Assembly (NCBI GenBank): GCA_020348925.1
Contig: CP070758.1
Span: forward strand, 2,189,177 to 2,253,176
Direction: 5' to 3'
Source: Gemmatimonadota bacterium
GTDB lineage: Bacteria; JBHIER01; G020348925
Length of the DNA stretch: 64,000 nt
The number at the start of each line of letters is the position of its first letter. Position 1 is the stretch's first letter. Under the pieces are notes generated by a model. It did not search any database. It was not told the origin of the DNA and was given only the letters and a program-made list of their open reading frames with translations. Positions 54,256 through 62,850 of the stretch are shown piece by piece. The position numbers and the translations under genes were made by a program.

Positions 54256-54675
54256 AGGCCAAAGCAGACCGTAAGCCGAGTTCTGTATGTGATGACCATC
54301 TATCTCGTTCTGACGTTGCCGTCAGAATCAAGCGACCGACCCGAGAGTTGTGGCCTAACGGGCCGTTAGGCTTCGTCGAAAATACTTTCGGCGAATCCTC
54401 TCCTATTTGGTCTTGCACCGAGTGGGGTTTACCAAGCTCCCGATGTCACCAGCGGGACTGGTGAGCTCTTACCTCACCTTTTCACCCTTACCCCGTGAGA
54501 TGGTGATGTCACCTCTCCCCTGGGGCGGTTTCCTTTCTGTGGCACTTTCCTTATCCCGACCAACCGAGACACTCTGTGTTACGGAGCACCCTGCCCTGCG
54601 GTGTTCGGACTTTCCTCCCTTCCAATCTCAATGGCCATCGAGATTGGAAGAGCGATCATCTGTTCTGCTCTGGCC
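54256..54675 (-). ncRNA. rnpB: RNase P RNA, bacterial type A
   Basis: Read on the minus strand the RNA contains the conserved GAGGAAAGTCCGAACACCGC near the 5' side, GGTAAACCCCACTCGG with AGACCAAATAGG in the middle and ACAGAACTCGGCTTACGG at the 3' end. Helix P1 is formed by CCAGAGCAGA (about 54664-54673) and TCTGCTTTGG (54259-54268), which sets the ends. P3 is the long CTTCCAATCTC/GAGATTGGAAG stem. It is the catalytic RNA that trims tRNA 5' ends. Its 5' end overlaps the last codons of the zinc-ribbon gene by about 20 nt, and its 3' end lies 37 nt before recJ, so it is probably processed from a shared transcript. Confidence 0.93.
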
Positions 54676-55423
54676 CCTCCTTTCTGTTTTTTTCATTTCG
54701 AAGGGTGTTCAGAAACCCTTCCTCGTCCCAGATCAAAATGCAGCCACAATTTTCACAGAAAATCAGTTCCTCTTTCCGGCGAATTTCGTTGATGCGCTGT
54801 GGAGGCAAGCGCTCGAAACAACCACCGCAAGCCTCCTTTAGAACAGGCACAACACCCAACCCTCTGTTTCTCTTTCTCACTTTTTCATACGTTCGCAACA
54901 ATCTGTCCCCAATGCCTGCGATCAGCGTCTCTCGTGCACGCTGCTGAACCGTTAATTCTTCCTCGACGGAGGCCAATTCTCCCTTCAATTTTTGTATGGT
55001 GCGGGACGCCTCCTCTTTTTGTTGAGCGAAGGCACCTTCGAATTTTTTCATCTGGTCAGAGACATCGTCAAGAGCTGTCATGTGCTCCAATATCTGCCCC
55101 TCGAATTCTTCAATCTTCGTCTTCTGTGCCTCAATTTCTTTGAGCAGCGCCTGATACTCTTTATTTGTCTTTACCTCGAATAAACGTTTCTGATGCTTGT
55201 CAAGTTCAAAATTTACATTCTGCAGTTCCCGCTCGAAATGTCGCTGCTCCTTCTCCAGCTCGTTTCGCTCTTCCTGTCTCACTTTCAAATCCTGTTCAGC
55301 CGACGCCACCTCACTTTCGAGTATGGTCATTTGGTCAGGATATTTCTCCTTCCGCCTCGTTAATGAATCGATGGTGCTATCAATACGCTGCAATCGGACC
55401 AGCATATCCAGATTTTGATCCAT
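54656..55423 (-). CDS. C4-type zinc ribbon, coiled-coil protein (CdsZ/DUF164-like)
   Basis: 255 residues. A long coiled coil (about 8-175, heptads rich in Glu, Lys, Leu) ends in a four-Cys ribbon (KEACGGCFERLPPQRI then FCENCGCILIWDEEG). The family is found next to rnpB in many bacteria and is annotated as zinc-ribbon or CdsZ-type protein. Its exact role is not settled; links to RNA or to regulation of envelope processes have been proposed. The stop lies within the 5' end of rnpB, so translation runs into the RNA gene. The start is ATG 55423 after a GGAG-poor leader; the tRNA-Val terminator lies just upstream. Confidence 0.9.
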   Translation of the reverse strand: MDQNLDMLVRLQRIDSTIDSLTRRKEKYPDQMTILESEVASAEQDLKVRQEERNELEKEQRHFERELQNVNFELDKHQKRLFEVKTNKEYQALLKEIEAQKTKIEEFEGQILEHMTALDDVSDQMKKFEGAFAQQKEEASRTIQKLKGELASVEEELTVQQRARETLIAGIGDRLLRTYEKVRKRNRGLGVVPVLKEACGGCFERLPPQRINEIRRKEELIFCENCGCILIWDEEGFLNTLRNEKNRKEGPEQNR

Positions 55424-55456
55424 TGGTAAAACTCCGTTTTCTCAAGAGAAATAAAA

Positions 55457-55483
55457 AAGTGCACCTTTTAAGAAGGTGCACTT
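55457..55483 (-). terminator. Rho-independent terminator after tRNA-Val
   Basis: AAGTGCACCTT and AAGGTGCACTT pair perfectly (11 bp) around a 5-nt loop. On the minus strand a TTTTTTATTTC tail follows. It separates the tRNA transcript from the zinc-ribbon gene. Confidence 0.87.
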
Positions 55484-55649
55484 TTCACTGGCGTGTCTTG
55501 AATTCACCGCGAACAATTCTATGTCTCTTCTATTAAGTAATCGAAAGGCTGTCATAAGACTCCTTTGATTCCCTGGGAAGGCTGTCTTGTATACTATTGG
55601 CGTTCACCCGCAGTACCTTCCATGAATACGACTCTGTAACACACGACAA

Positions 55650-55726
55650 TGGTGGGCGATACTGGATTCGAACCAGTGATCTCTGCGATGTGAGCGCAGC
55701 GCTCTAACCAACTGAGCCAATCGCCC
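55650..55726 (-). tRNA. tRNA-Val (anticodon CAC)
   Basis: 77 nt on the minus strand including an encoded CCA. Acceptor stem GGGCGAT/ATCGCCC, D arm GCTCAGTTGGTTAGAGC, anticodon stem CTGCG/CGCAG with loop CTCACAT (anticodon CAC, reading GUG), T arm ACTGGTTCGAATCCAGT. All stems pair. Confidence 0.97.
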
Positions 55727-56113
55727 TTACCTTATTAAAATCAACAAGTAAAGTGTGAATTTCTCTCCGAGAATGGCCCCCTATCCATCCCCATGAACTA
55801 CCATGCAATCCCATTCTCGCCGGCATTCTGTATCCCCTTACTTGAACCTTAAAATATAATTTCGCTTCCAAAATTTGTCAAGAATAAATTTTCTCAGTCA
55901 ACGCCAGGCTCACTGAGAAAAAAACCGATGATCGTCGACTTTCCTCATATTCAGCAAAAGGACCGAATGAAAGAGCCCTTCACACTCCGGATTGCAACAA
56001 TTCATCAAGTTTTTTTGACCGTTCATTCTTTTTGAAGCAACTTTCCTTCATTCGAATACGTCGTAAGGGATACGAGGACTTCTGATAGGGGACATATCGA
56101 AAGGAGGTGAGCA
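55727..56113. other. Divergent intergenic region, no gene seen
   Basis: About 390 nt between the tRNA (minus) and the HEAT-repeat gene (plus). It must hold both promoters. No frame with a ribosome site and no clear consensus boxes were found. Confidence 0.45.
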
Positions 56114-56512
56114 ATGATGTTTTATTCAGCTCAAAAGGCCCGCACGGTCGTTATCGCACTAGTGTCGGTCTGCATCCTTCTCGGCATGTTTTCCCTTTCG
56201 TATGCCGATGCCAAAAACGCTGATCTGATCGAAATGCTCAGTAGTGAAAACAGGGGATGGCGATACAGCGCTGCCCAGCTCTTGGGAGAGCGTAAAGTGG
56301 CAGAAGCTGTGGAGCCGCTGATCGAACGGTTGAAAGTGGAAAAAGACTCTTCGCTGCGGCTCGTTGTGCTGCAGGCTCTTCACAAAATCGGGGATCCGAA
56401 AGCCATCCCGGCATTAAAGAAGGTTGCGAATTCGGATCGAAACAGAACCGTAAGACACATGGCGGCTGTGCTTGCGACGAACATGGAGAAATATGCTTAT
56501 GCTCCACAGTAG
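56114..56512 (+). CDS. Small exported HEAT-repeat protein
   Basis: 132 residues from ATG 56114 after AAGGAGGTGAGCA. Signal peptide (about 1-32, LGMFSLSYADA), then two to three HEAT-type helix pairs: IEMLSSENRGWRYSAAQLLG, VEPLIERLKVEKDSSLRLVV and AIPALKKVANSDRNRTVRHM. Such units form a short solenoid that binds other proteins; the partner is unknown. It is a single-gene unit closed by the terminator at 56561-56610. Confidence 0.88.
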   Translation: MMFYSAQKARTVVIALVSVCILLGMFSLSYADAKNADLIEMLSSENRGWRYSAAQLLGERKVAEAVEPLIERLKVEKDSSLRLVVLQALHKIGDPKAIPALKKVANSDRNRTVRHMAAVLATNMEKYAYAPQ

Positions 56513-56560
56513 GTGATTCTTCCATCATGAACAATCTGCAATGGCCTACCCCCCATTGAG

Positions 56561-56610
56561 AAAAAACGCCTTTCCCTTTTTCCAGAGCCAATAAAGGAAA
56601 GGCGTTTTTT
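56561..56610 (+). terminator. Bidirectional-looking terminator after the HEAT gene
   Basis: AAAAAACGCCTTTCC and GGAAAGGCGTTTTTT are perfectly complementary (15 bp) around a 20-nt loop. It has a T tract on the plus strand and, by symmetry, on the minus strand. Confidence 0.88.
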
Positions 56611-56667
56611 CTACCACATGCCTATCTTGAATACACCCTGTTTCTATGGTAATACTTTAAAAAAGTG

Positions 56668-56696
56668 TTGCCATTTGGTGTGCAGCGCACTATATT
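56668..56696 (+). promoter_or_regulatory. Promoter of the PhaR-phasin gene
   Basis: TTGCCA (56668-56673) and TATATT (56691-56696) with a 17-nt spacer. The two TGC-N3-GCA boxes overlap the spacer and the start site, which suggests repression. Confidence 0.65.
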
Positions 56697-56711
56697 AGTG
56701 TGCAACGCACA
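56678..56711 (+). promoter_or_regulatory. Tandem PhaR-type operator boxes
   Basis: Direct repeats GTGTGCAGCGCAC (56678-56690) and GTGTGCAACGCACA (56698-56711) are 20 bp apart, about two helical turns. Each contains TGC-N3-GCA, the core reported for PhaR regulators that control granule proteins. They overlap the promoter of a gene that itself encodes a PhaR DNA-binding domain, so autoregulation is the natural reading. Confidence 0.72.
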
Positions 56712-56726
56712 AAAGGAGGTGTATCT

Positions 56727-57299
56727 ATGACACGTATCATCAAACGGTACGTCAACAGAAGGCTCTACGATACGGAGCAGAAGAAGCAGATCACGCTTCA
56801 GGATCTGGCGGAACTGGTCAAGGACGACGTCGAGATTCAGGTGATCGACAACAAGACGGGTGAGGACATTACAGCCGATATGTTGGTACAAGTCGTCCGG
56901 CGCGAGTCAAAGGGTTGGAAAGATGCGGTCGGCTCCACCAAGGTTTTAGCCGATATGGTAAAGAAAGGAGGGGGTACGATGGCTGATGTTCTCCGAAAGG
57001 GTCTCCTGGCAAGTATCGGGGTCTTCTCCCTGACCAAAGAGCGAGCGGAGGAACTGGTCGACGAACTGGTCAAGCGGGGGGAAGTCTCAAAGGAGGAGAA
57101 AGCTAAGGTGGTCAAAGAACTCGTCGATAAGGCCGAAGCGAGATCGAAGGAATTGGCCAAAAAGATCGATGTTCAGGTCAAAAATACTATGGCCAAAATG
57201 AAAACGACAAAAGACGAGGAGATTCAATCTCTTAAAGAGAAAATCGATCACCTCACTGCTCAGGTGGAGACACTCCAAAAAAAGATGAAAACAAAATAG
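56727..57299 (+). CDS. PhaR DNA-binding domain fused to a phasin-like coiled coil
   Basis: 190 residues from ATG 56727 after AAAGGAGGTGTATCT. Residues about 2-60 (IIKRYVNRRLYDTEQKKQIT, LQDLAELVKDD) are the PHB/PHA accumulation regulator domain, normally found in PhaR. Residues about 80-190 are a long helical, Lys/Glu-rich region with SLTKERAEELVDELVKRGEV, the pattern of COG3937-type granule-associated phasins. One protein could thus sense granules through its coil and repress transcription when free. It is preceded by two PhaR-type boxes in its own promoter. PHA synthase is not in the window, but the thiolases and the SDR reductase could supply 3-hydroxyacyl-CoA. The granule role is inference. 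Confidence 0.85.
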   Translation: MTRIIKRYVNRRLYDTEQKKQITLQDLAELVKDDVEIQVIDNKTGEDITADMLVQVVRRESKGWKDAVGSTKVLADMVKKGGGTMADVLRKGLLASIGVFSLTKERAEELVDELVKRGEVSKEEKAKVVKELVDKAEARSKELAKKIDVQVKNTMAKMKTTKDEEIQSLKEKIDHLTAQVETLQKKMKTK

Positions 57300-57387
57300 A
57301 CTCTTTCGGCCTGTCCGTCGGAAGCTCTATGATTGGGCTGCAGGCCGATTGAGAAAAAGAGGAGTCTCTGGTCTGAGCCCCTTCTCA

Positions 57388-57891
57388 TCAAGGCCGTATT
57401 GTAATTTTTCCCGATCCCGATGAGACAGGGATCGTCTGTGCGTCTTGAGTGGCCAGCATGGCTTTTGTTAGGTCAAGGCTGATCGTCCCGGATGCGTTTT
57501 GAGCCACATTTACCGGCAGCATGAGAATCGGACCGCTCCCCGGAGAGATGGTTTTGCCACTCATATCATACAACATGAGCAGCAACTCTCTCTCCTTTAT
57601 ATTGTGCATGACCATCATGTCGGCTGTGCGGCTTGTCGTCCTCGGAGCATCAACGGTCACAGCATTAGAATCGAATTGAATATTTAACTGAACCCCTGCT
57701 ATGTCAACATGACTTTCCAAGGAGATGGGCACTTCGACGTTTCCCCCTGGTCTGGCCACAACACTTCCAACAGTAATAGCAGAGTCCTTCGTCCCGACGT
57801 TTTCCTCAACTTCGGATTTCGACCCACAATTTGCCAAGACAGCAACTGCCGTAATGAACACCGCAACATACAATGGAGATATTTTTTTCAT
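57388..57891 (-). CDS. Lipoprotein with a single cohesin domain
   Basis: 167 residues from ATG 57891 after GGGAGGGTTCT. A lipoprotein signal peptide ends in AVLANCGSK (Cys in the lipobox). The mature part is one cohesin-type beta sandwich: ITVGSVVARPGGNVEVPISL, DIAGVQLNIQFDSNAVTVDA, a GSGPILMLPVNV strand, and the closing SGSGKITIRP. Cohesins bind dockerins; this one would sit lipid-anchored at a membrane. Three proteins in the window carry dockerins (12036, 60828, 62851), two of them within 7 kb, so this lipoprotein is a candidate surface anchor for them. Cohesin domains also occur in proteins without dockerin partners, so the pairing needs testing. Confidence 0.82.
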   Translation of the reverse strand: MKKISPLYVAVFITAVAVLANCGSKSEVEENVGTKDSAITVGSVVARPGGNVEVPISLESHVDIAGVQLNIQFDSNAVTVDAPRTTSRTADMMVMHNIKERELLLMLYDMSGKTISPGSGPILMLPVNVAQNASGTISLDLTKAMLATQDAQTIPVSSGSGKITIRP

Positions 57892-58009
57892 AGAACCCTC
57901 CCTGTTTTGAATGTGGATCCGATCAATCACGCTCATGACCGGTACAAACTTAGCTGATAGGCGAATGAATGTCAAGCAATTTCTCACAATCCAGAACTGT
58001 CAGGTGAAA

Positions 58010-60436
58010 TCATTCCGACCGTATCATCGTCCTTATACTCGTCCGCTCACCATTCGTCCGTATGATAATTGCCCCGTCTTCATCAGTCCGATATATTCGA
58101 GCTCCACACTGCTCGTATCGTCGTACCACTGCATCCGCCGGGTGCCCGAAGCGGTTGCCCTCTGAAACTGAGATGACGGCCACACACGGCTGAATCGCTT
58201 CAACCAACCTTCGTGAGCTTCCTGTAATACTCCCCTGATGAGGCACCTTGACGACGGTTGCTTTCAGAAAACCCTTCCGTTTCAAAAGCGCCCGATCCGC
58301 TTCGGCTTCGACATCCCCCAAAAAGAGAAAACTCACCCTCCCGTAATCCAATCGCGCTGTTATGGATCCATTGTTGAGACCATACGGGGCCCATCCGTCA
58401 GGTGAGACGAATGAATCAGTCGGATGAAGAATCATGATTCGCAGGGGATGAAACTCATCAATCCTATCCCCAGCCCTCATGATTCGCCTCGGGATTCCCC
58501 TCTCCTCAATCAGAGTGACATATTCTTCGTAAAGTGTCGAACCATGCTGCAGCCCAGAATCCATCACCTGCCCGACGTGAAAATTTTCCAAGACCGCCAG
58601 GAGCCCCCCGAGATGATCGGAGTGGGGATGGGTTAAAAGGACGCCATCGACCCTCCGAATGCCTGATTGTCGCAAATACGGTTCAAGGACCCTTTTCCCG
58701 CAGTCATAATAGCGGCTCCTCCGTCCGCCGTCAATGAGTAAAGTTTTCCCCTGGGGCGTTCGCAAGAATATGGCATCACCCTGACCCACGTCGAAAAAAG
58801 TGACAACCAATTCGTTCTGGTTCCCACGGACAGCGTAGGTCCATATCCAGCAATTTGCCGCAACGAGAAGGGTAATGATGAGCCAGTGTCCGGCTCGACC
58901 GATTCTTTTCACGTTAACCAGAAGCCCTGTGACACAATAACACCCCAGCACAACGGGCAAGCTCGGTTGGGGGACGCTGAGGGTGGAGAAGGGCAGAGAA
59001 GCGAAGAATGTGACTGTGTGAATGAGCCCTGTCAGGGCCAACCAATTGGAAGCATTAAAGAGGAGACCGATGTCAGAACTGAACGGCCCGAAGAGGGAGG
59101 CGGCAAAACCCAGGGAGAGAATAAGCCCCACCCACGGTACGACAATCACATTTGCCAGGACAGATACAACAGGAACGCGATAGAAATAGTAGGCCACAAT
59201 CGGGGCAATGCCCATTTGGGCCGAGAGGGAAACGAGACTCCCTCCCAGGAGCCATCGCCGCCACCAGGTGTGCTGCCTCCGCAGGAACAAGGGCAACCAC
59301 TCCTTCAGACGGGGATACGCATAGACAATCGAAAGAACAGCCGCAAAGGAGAGTTGAAATCCTGGATCGAAGAGAGCTTGGGGGGAAAAGAGGAGGATGA
59401 ACAATCCGGCAAAGGCTAAGGTATTCAAAAGATCGACATTTTTCTCCAGTATCAGTCCGGTGAGGACAACGGCAGCCATCAACGACGCCCGCACGACCGG
59501 TGCCCTCGAACCGGTCACAAATATGTAAAGGAATAGAATTCCGAGGGTACATACGACGGCCCAATTGAAGGAGAGTCTGAATACTCGAAAGAGGTTGAAA
59601 AAAATGAAAACGACGAGACCGACATGGAGACCCGAGACAGCCAGGACGTGGATCACGCCTGAATCACGAAAGATCTCTTCGATGGATTCAGGTATATTTC
59701 TCCGCTCCCCTAAGAGGATACCCTTCAGCAGCGCCTCCGGTGGACCTGTGAGGTTTCGTTCGATCGTTCGTCTCATTGATTTTCTTATGGGCCAGATGAG
59801 TGCCGACAAGAATGGGGTTCCCCCTCTACGCTCTATGATTTCCACGTTATTCACTCCCCGCAGAAAGATCAACCCGTATATACTCCTGCGGTTGAGGTAG
59901 GCTTTGTAGTCGAATCCCCCAGGATTTCTGAGACCGTCGGGTTCCTCCAAGCGAGCGTCGAAACGAATGACGTCCCCGTATGAGAATCGGTCAGTCCTCT
60001 CTCCCATCGTCACTCGAACCTTACCCTCTGCTCGACGCCACTCATGTGCCGTGGCGATCCCTTTGACACTGAGTGTAAAAGTTGTCCGTTCCTCATCGCA
60101 TTCGGGCAGCGATGCGATTTGGCCCACTATCCCCGTGGACGTTGCCTTCCGCAAGAAATTTGAGACGTGTCTCGGCGAAAAGTCGGACGTGCGGAGTTCA
60201 TAATGAAGGCTTGAAACCGTTATCACCAGAACGATATATAAGGCAGGATTCCATTTCCCCACGCTCTTTTTGGTCAAAAATATCGTTATCGCGATGAGAA
60301 AAAGAAGTGCATCCAGGGTGAGGAGAACAAGAATTGGGGGATTGACGAGGTGTCCGAGAATGATTCCCAGGGCAAAGTAGAGTGATAGTTTCAGTGCGGG
60401 GCGGTTCATGGCTGCTGTTCTTCCTGTCGCAACCAT
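58010..60436 (-). CDS. comEC: ComEC/Rec2 DNA uptake channel
   Basis: 808 residues (or 799 if ATG 60409 is used; both have imperfect ribosome sites). Inner-membrane channel that takes single-stranded DNA into the cytoplasm. An N-terminal membrane and OB-like domain (DUF4131, about 20-200), then the Competence domain with SGVIHVLAVSGLHVG and FVTGSRAPVVRASLMA, about ten helices, and a C-terminal metallo-beta-lactamase-like domain (about 560-790) with FFDVGQGDAIFLRTPQGK, THPHSDHLGG (near residue 600) and LFLGDVEAEAD. All three parts are intact, so natural transformation is plausible. It ends 118 nt from the cohesin lipoprotein start and is followed by no terminator that I can see. Confidence 0.93.
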   Translation of the reverse strand: MVATGRTAAMNRPALKLSLYFALGIILGHLVNPPILVLLTLDALLFLIAITIFLTKKSVGKWNPALYIVLVITVSSLHYELRTSDFSPRHVSNFLRKATSTGIVGQIASLPECDEERTTFTLSVKGIATAHEWRRAEGKVRVTMGERTDRFSYGDVIRFDARLEEPDGLRNPGGFDYKAYLNRRSIYGLIFLRGVNNVEIIERRGGTPFLSALIWPIRKSMRRTIERNLTGPPEALLKGILLGERRNIPESIEEIFRDSGVIHVLAVSGLHVGLVVFIFFNLFRVFRLSFNWAVVCTLGILFLYIFVTGSRAPVVRASLMAAVVLTGLILEKNVDLLNTLAFAGLFILLFSPQALFDPGFQLSFAAVLSIVYAYPRLKEWLPLFLRRQHTWWRRWLLGGSLVSLSAQMGIAPIVAYYFYRVPVVSVLANVIVVPWVGLILSLGFAASLFGPFSSDIGLLFNASNWLALTGLIHTVTFFASLPFSTLSVPQPSLPVVLGCYCVTGLLVNVKRIGRAGHWLIITLLVAANCWIWTYAVRGNQNELVVTFFDVGQGDAIFLRTPQGKTLLIDGGRRSRYYDCGKRVLEPYLRQSGIRRVDGVLLTHPHSDHLGGLLAVLENFHVGQVMDSGLQHGSTLYEEYVTLIEERGIPRRIMRAGDRIDEFHPLRIMILHPTDSFVSPDGWAPYGLNNGSITARLDYGRVSFLFLGDVEAEADRALLKRKGFLKATVVKVPHQGSITGSSRRLVEAIQPCVAVISVSEGNRFGHPADAVVRRYEQCGARIYRTDEDGAIIIRTNGERTSIRTMIRSE

Positions 60437-60827
60437 CTCTCCCCTGCGTTAAGGTAATACAACTGATGAGGATGTGCAACCTATGAATCGTTCCATTGTG
60501 AAAACATTTTCATCCTCAATGGAATTCTGCAAGAATCAGGGCATATATTCACCGTCCCCTGAGAGCAAGGTCACCTCAAACATCAATGGAACAATCTCCG
60601 TACCGGCGGCTGTTGCGGAAGCATCCATGACGTGATCGAAAACTTCGATTTAGTAATCCGCAGGATCCTCTCGCATCAATCGCATACCCTCGAAGAGGCC
60701 GTCATTCCTGGGCACGCAGAGCCTGCCCGTATTTTATTACGGGGAATCTCAGAGCATGAGGCAGCGGCATGGAGATTCCGGCGCTACGGCCTGAATGACA
60801 GACGGAGCGAATCTCTCCACAGTGCCA
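60437..60827. repeat. Intergenic with a palindromic repeat (60701-60800)
   Basis: A 100-bp unit bounded by GTCATTCCTG and CTGAATGAC, with GGGGAATCTCAGAGC and GGAGATTCCGG inside. It belongs to the same broad TCATTCC/GGAATGA class as 11771-11857, but its interior is different. No gene is seen in the rest. Confidence 0.55.
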
Positions 60828-62603
60828 TCACGGTCCACAGATATCCAGATCCAGAATATGATTAACCAAGCCCAACGCATCCACGACGTCCACCGCACCA
60901 TCTGTAGTGCAATCGGCCCGACAGGCTTCATCCAAAAATAGCACATGAATTCCCAGCATATGATTGATCACCTTGAGTACGTCAATGATATCGATATATC
61001 TGTCACCGTTCACATCCCCCATCTCTCCTCCCTGACACCCTACAATCCCCGCACCGTAGAGAGAAACGTGCACTTCCGGATGTTCCGCATCGTTGCATTG
61101 TATGATGAGTGTCGCTTCAAAGGTGTTTTCACCCGATGGAGTGAAGGTTATGATCACATCCTGTGATTCCAAGGCTCCAATGTTCATCTCATTCAAAGAA
61201 GAAACAAAGTGGGAATCGTCCGTTGTGATGTGAGTCACTTCCAGAACACCATCACCGTCATTGGAAATTGTCAGAGTTCGAGGGGACGGACGATCCACCC
61301 AGGCAAAGTCCCATTGCAGCACATCAACATTGAGGCGAATGCGGGGGCTGCCTTGAGTGGAACCCGGTTTTACTCTCCAGGTGTGCACAATGCTTTTATC
61401 ATTATCAACCAAAGGTTCAAAGACGTACAACAGGCCCCTGTCGCGGTCGAAACCGGCCGCGCCCACATGATACCACTGCTGGGAGGATTCGATGTGATAC
61501 AGATACTCATCAATATTCAGGGCAGCGTACGGCTGAGGTTCGTAGGGCTCCATTTCGCCTCTGGCCACGGCGGCCAGGTCCGCGGGATCGTAAAAGAGTA
61601 TCTGCCCTTCGAAACCTGTGCTCCACCAGCCTCTCTCATCGTGAGGAGGGTCAGGCACCGGAGGATAAGGAGGTTCATCAGGCCACACGGTTCCGTCTGC
61701 GAACCCATACCAGCACTCTCCCGTTCCCTTGGTACCGACAAAGATGACGGCCGATCGATCACCAGTCGTTATCCAGGCTCCACCGGACCATTCATCCGAA
61801 TGATGATATCCATTCAGGGTGTACTCATCCGGCGAAGTCACGTCGGTATACAGGAGCAAGGGGGCGGTCTGGAGCTGGCTGCCGGGTGCAGGCGGATTCC
61901 CCTCGTTCCACGGACCGTAGGCCAACAGGGACGGCCCCCGCGCTCCCTGACCCCCGTCCCTGAAACGGCCCGTGACCAGATACATACCCGGCGTGTGGGC
62001 ATCAGCCCACACCTGAGGGATCTCGAAGATGTAATCCGTGGTGACGTAATTCCAGTAATTCCCGATGCGCCAGGCCCCGGCAGTCTGGGGATTCGAGAGG
62101 TCAAGCTCACACCAGCCGTGAGAGGGGTTGGTGTCGCCCTGCCCCATGTGCTGCGCCCAGCAAAAGTACAGCTTGCCTTTTATCTGTTCTCCCTGGGCTG
62201 GCAGGTATTCCAGGCCCGCCCGGGGAATCTCGAATTCCGGAAACAGGCCCCCTTTAATATCCTGGAACGGTTGCAAGGTCACGGCTGTGTTCAGTTCGCT
62301 CAGATTCTTTGCCGGCGAGTGAACAGGAACGGGGATCGTGATCTCCGACACGTACTGGTACCAATTGTGACCGGTCCCGAATATGGAGCCGGGATACCCA
62401 TCATCAGGTCCTTCCGGATCACCGCCAGGGTAGTAGGCCATGGCCGCCCCGCTCCAGGCCCAGCCTATCTCCTCCAGCTCATCCGGCAGCCTAAAGGCAC
62501 CCACGTATTCCAAATCTTCCGGCTGGATGAGCTGGCCTTGGCAGGGTATTATGAAGACCATGACCAGAACACATTCAAGAAGAATCATCTTTTGTTTTCG
62601 CAT
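60828..62603 (-). CDS. Secreted dockerin protein with Hydin-like Ig domain
   Basis: 591 residues from ATG 62603, eight bases after AAAGGGG. Signal peptide (MRKQKMILLECVLVMVFIIP). The main part (about 25-415) looks like a beta-propeller or lectin-like exported domain rich in Trp, Gly and Pro (EYVGAFRLPDELEEIGWAWS); I do not recognise a family. Residues about 425-520 form an ASPM/SPD-2/Hydin-type Ig domain (RTLTISNDGDGVLEVTHITT). The last 60 residues are a type I dockerin with two calcium loops, GDVNGDRYIDIIDVLKVIN and DCTTDGAVDVVDALGLVNHI. There is no type IX tail, so binding to a cohesin would be its means of staying on the surface. It lies downstream of another dockerin gene. Confidence 0.83.
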   Translation of the reverse strand: MRKQKMILLECVLVMVFIIPCQGQLIQPEDLEYVGAFRLPDELEEIGWAWSGAAMAYYPGGDPEGPDDGYPGSIFGTGHNWYQYVSEITIPVPVHSPAKNLSELNTAVTLQPFQDIKGGLFPEFEIPRAGLEYLPAQGEQIKGKLYFCWAQHMGQGDTNPSHGWCELDLSNPQTAGAWRIGNYWNYVTTDYIFEIPQVWADAHTPGMYLVTGRFRDGGQGARGPSLLAYGPWNEGNPPAPGSQLQTAPLLLYTDVTSPDEYTLNGYHHSDEWSGGAWITTGDRSAVIFVGTKGTGECWYGFADGTVWPDEPPYPPVPDPPHDERGWWSTGFEGQILFYDPADLAAVARGEMEPYEPQPYAALNIDEYLYHIESSQQWYHVGAAGFDRDRGLLYVFEPLVDNDKSIVHTWRVKPGSTQGSPRIRLNVDVLQWDFAWVDRPSPRTLTISNDGDGVLEVTHITTDDSHFVSSLNEMNIGALESQDVIITFTPSGENTFEATLIIQCNDAEHPEVHVSLYGAGIVGCQGGEMGDVNGDRYIDIIDVLKVINHMLGIHVLFLDEACRADCTTDGAVDVVDALGLVNHILDLDICGP

Positions 62604-62650
62604 ATTCACAACCCCTTTCCTCTAATGGTCGGAATCATTCATTGACAGAT

Positions 62651-62811
62651 CCTCCCTAACCCTCCTTTTCAAAAGGAGGGGACAATCCCCCCAATCCATT
62701 ATCCTCCCCCTTTTTCAAAGGGGGATCGAGGAGGATTAAAATGCTTACCTTTCTCAAAAATGTATCCTCACCTGAAATCCCCCTTTTCCAAAGGGGGATT
62801 TAGGGGGATTG
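62651..62811. repeat. Three related CCCCCTTT...AAAGGGGG hairpins
   Basis: Copies at 62660-62680, about 62702-62736 and 62776-62801 share the form CCCCCTTTTTCAAAGGGGG with flanking GGATT/AATCC. This is a very widespread bacterial interspersed repeat. It fills the gap between two dockerin genes. Confidence 0.75.
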
Positions 62812-62850
62812 AAAAAATAATTTCTTTTCAGACAAGTAAACATCATTCCA

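Noticed and set aside
54219-54299. N-terminal extension of recJ
   Set aside because: It would be translated from the 3' end of RNase P RNA and has no match to RecJ starts.
61209-62645. 478-codon plus-strand frame opposite the dockerin protein
   Set aside because: Shadow frame; the minus strand has signal peptide, Ig domain and dockerin, while the plus product has no recognisable domain.
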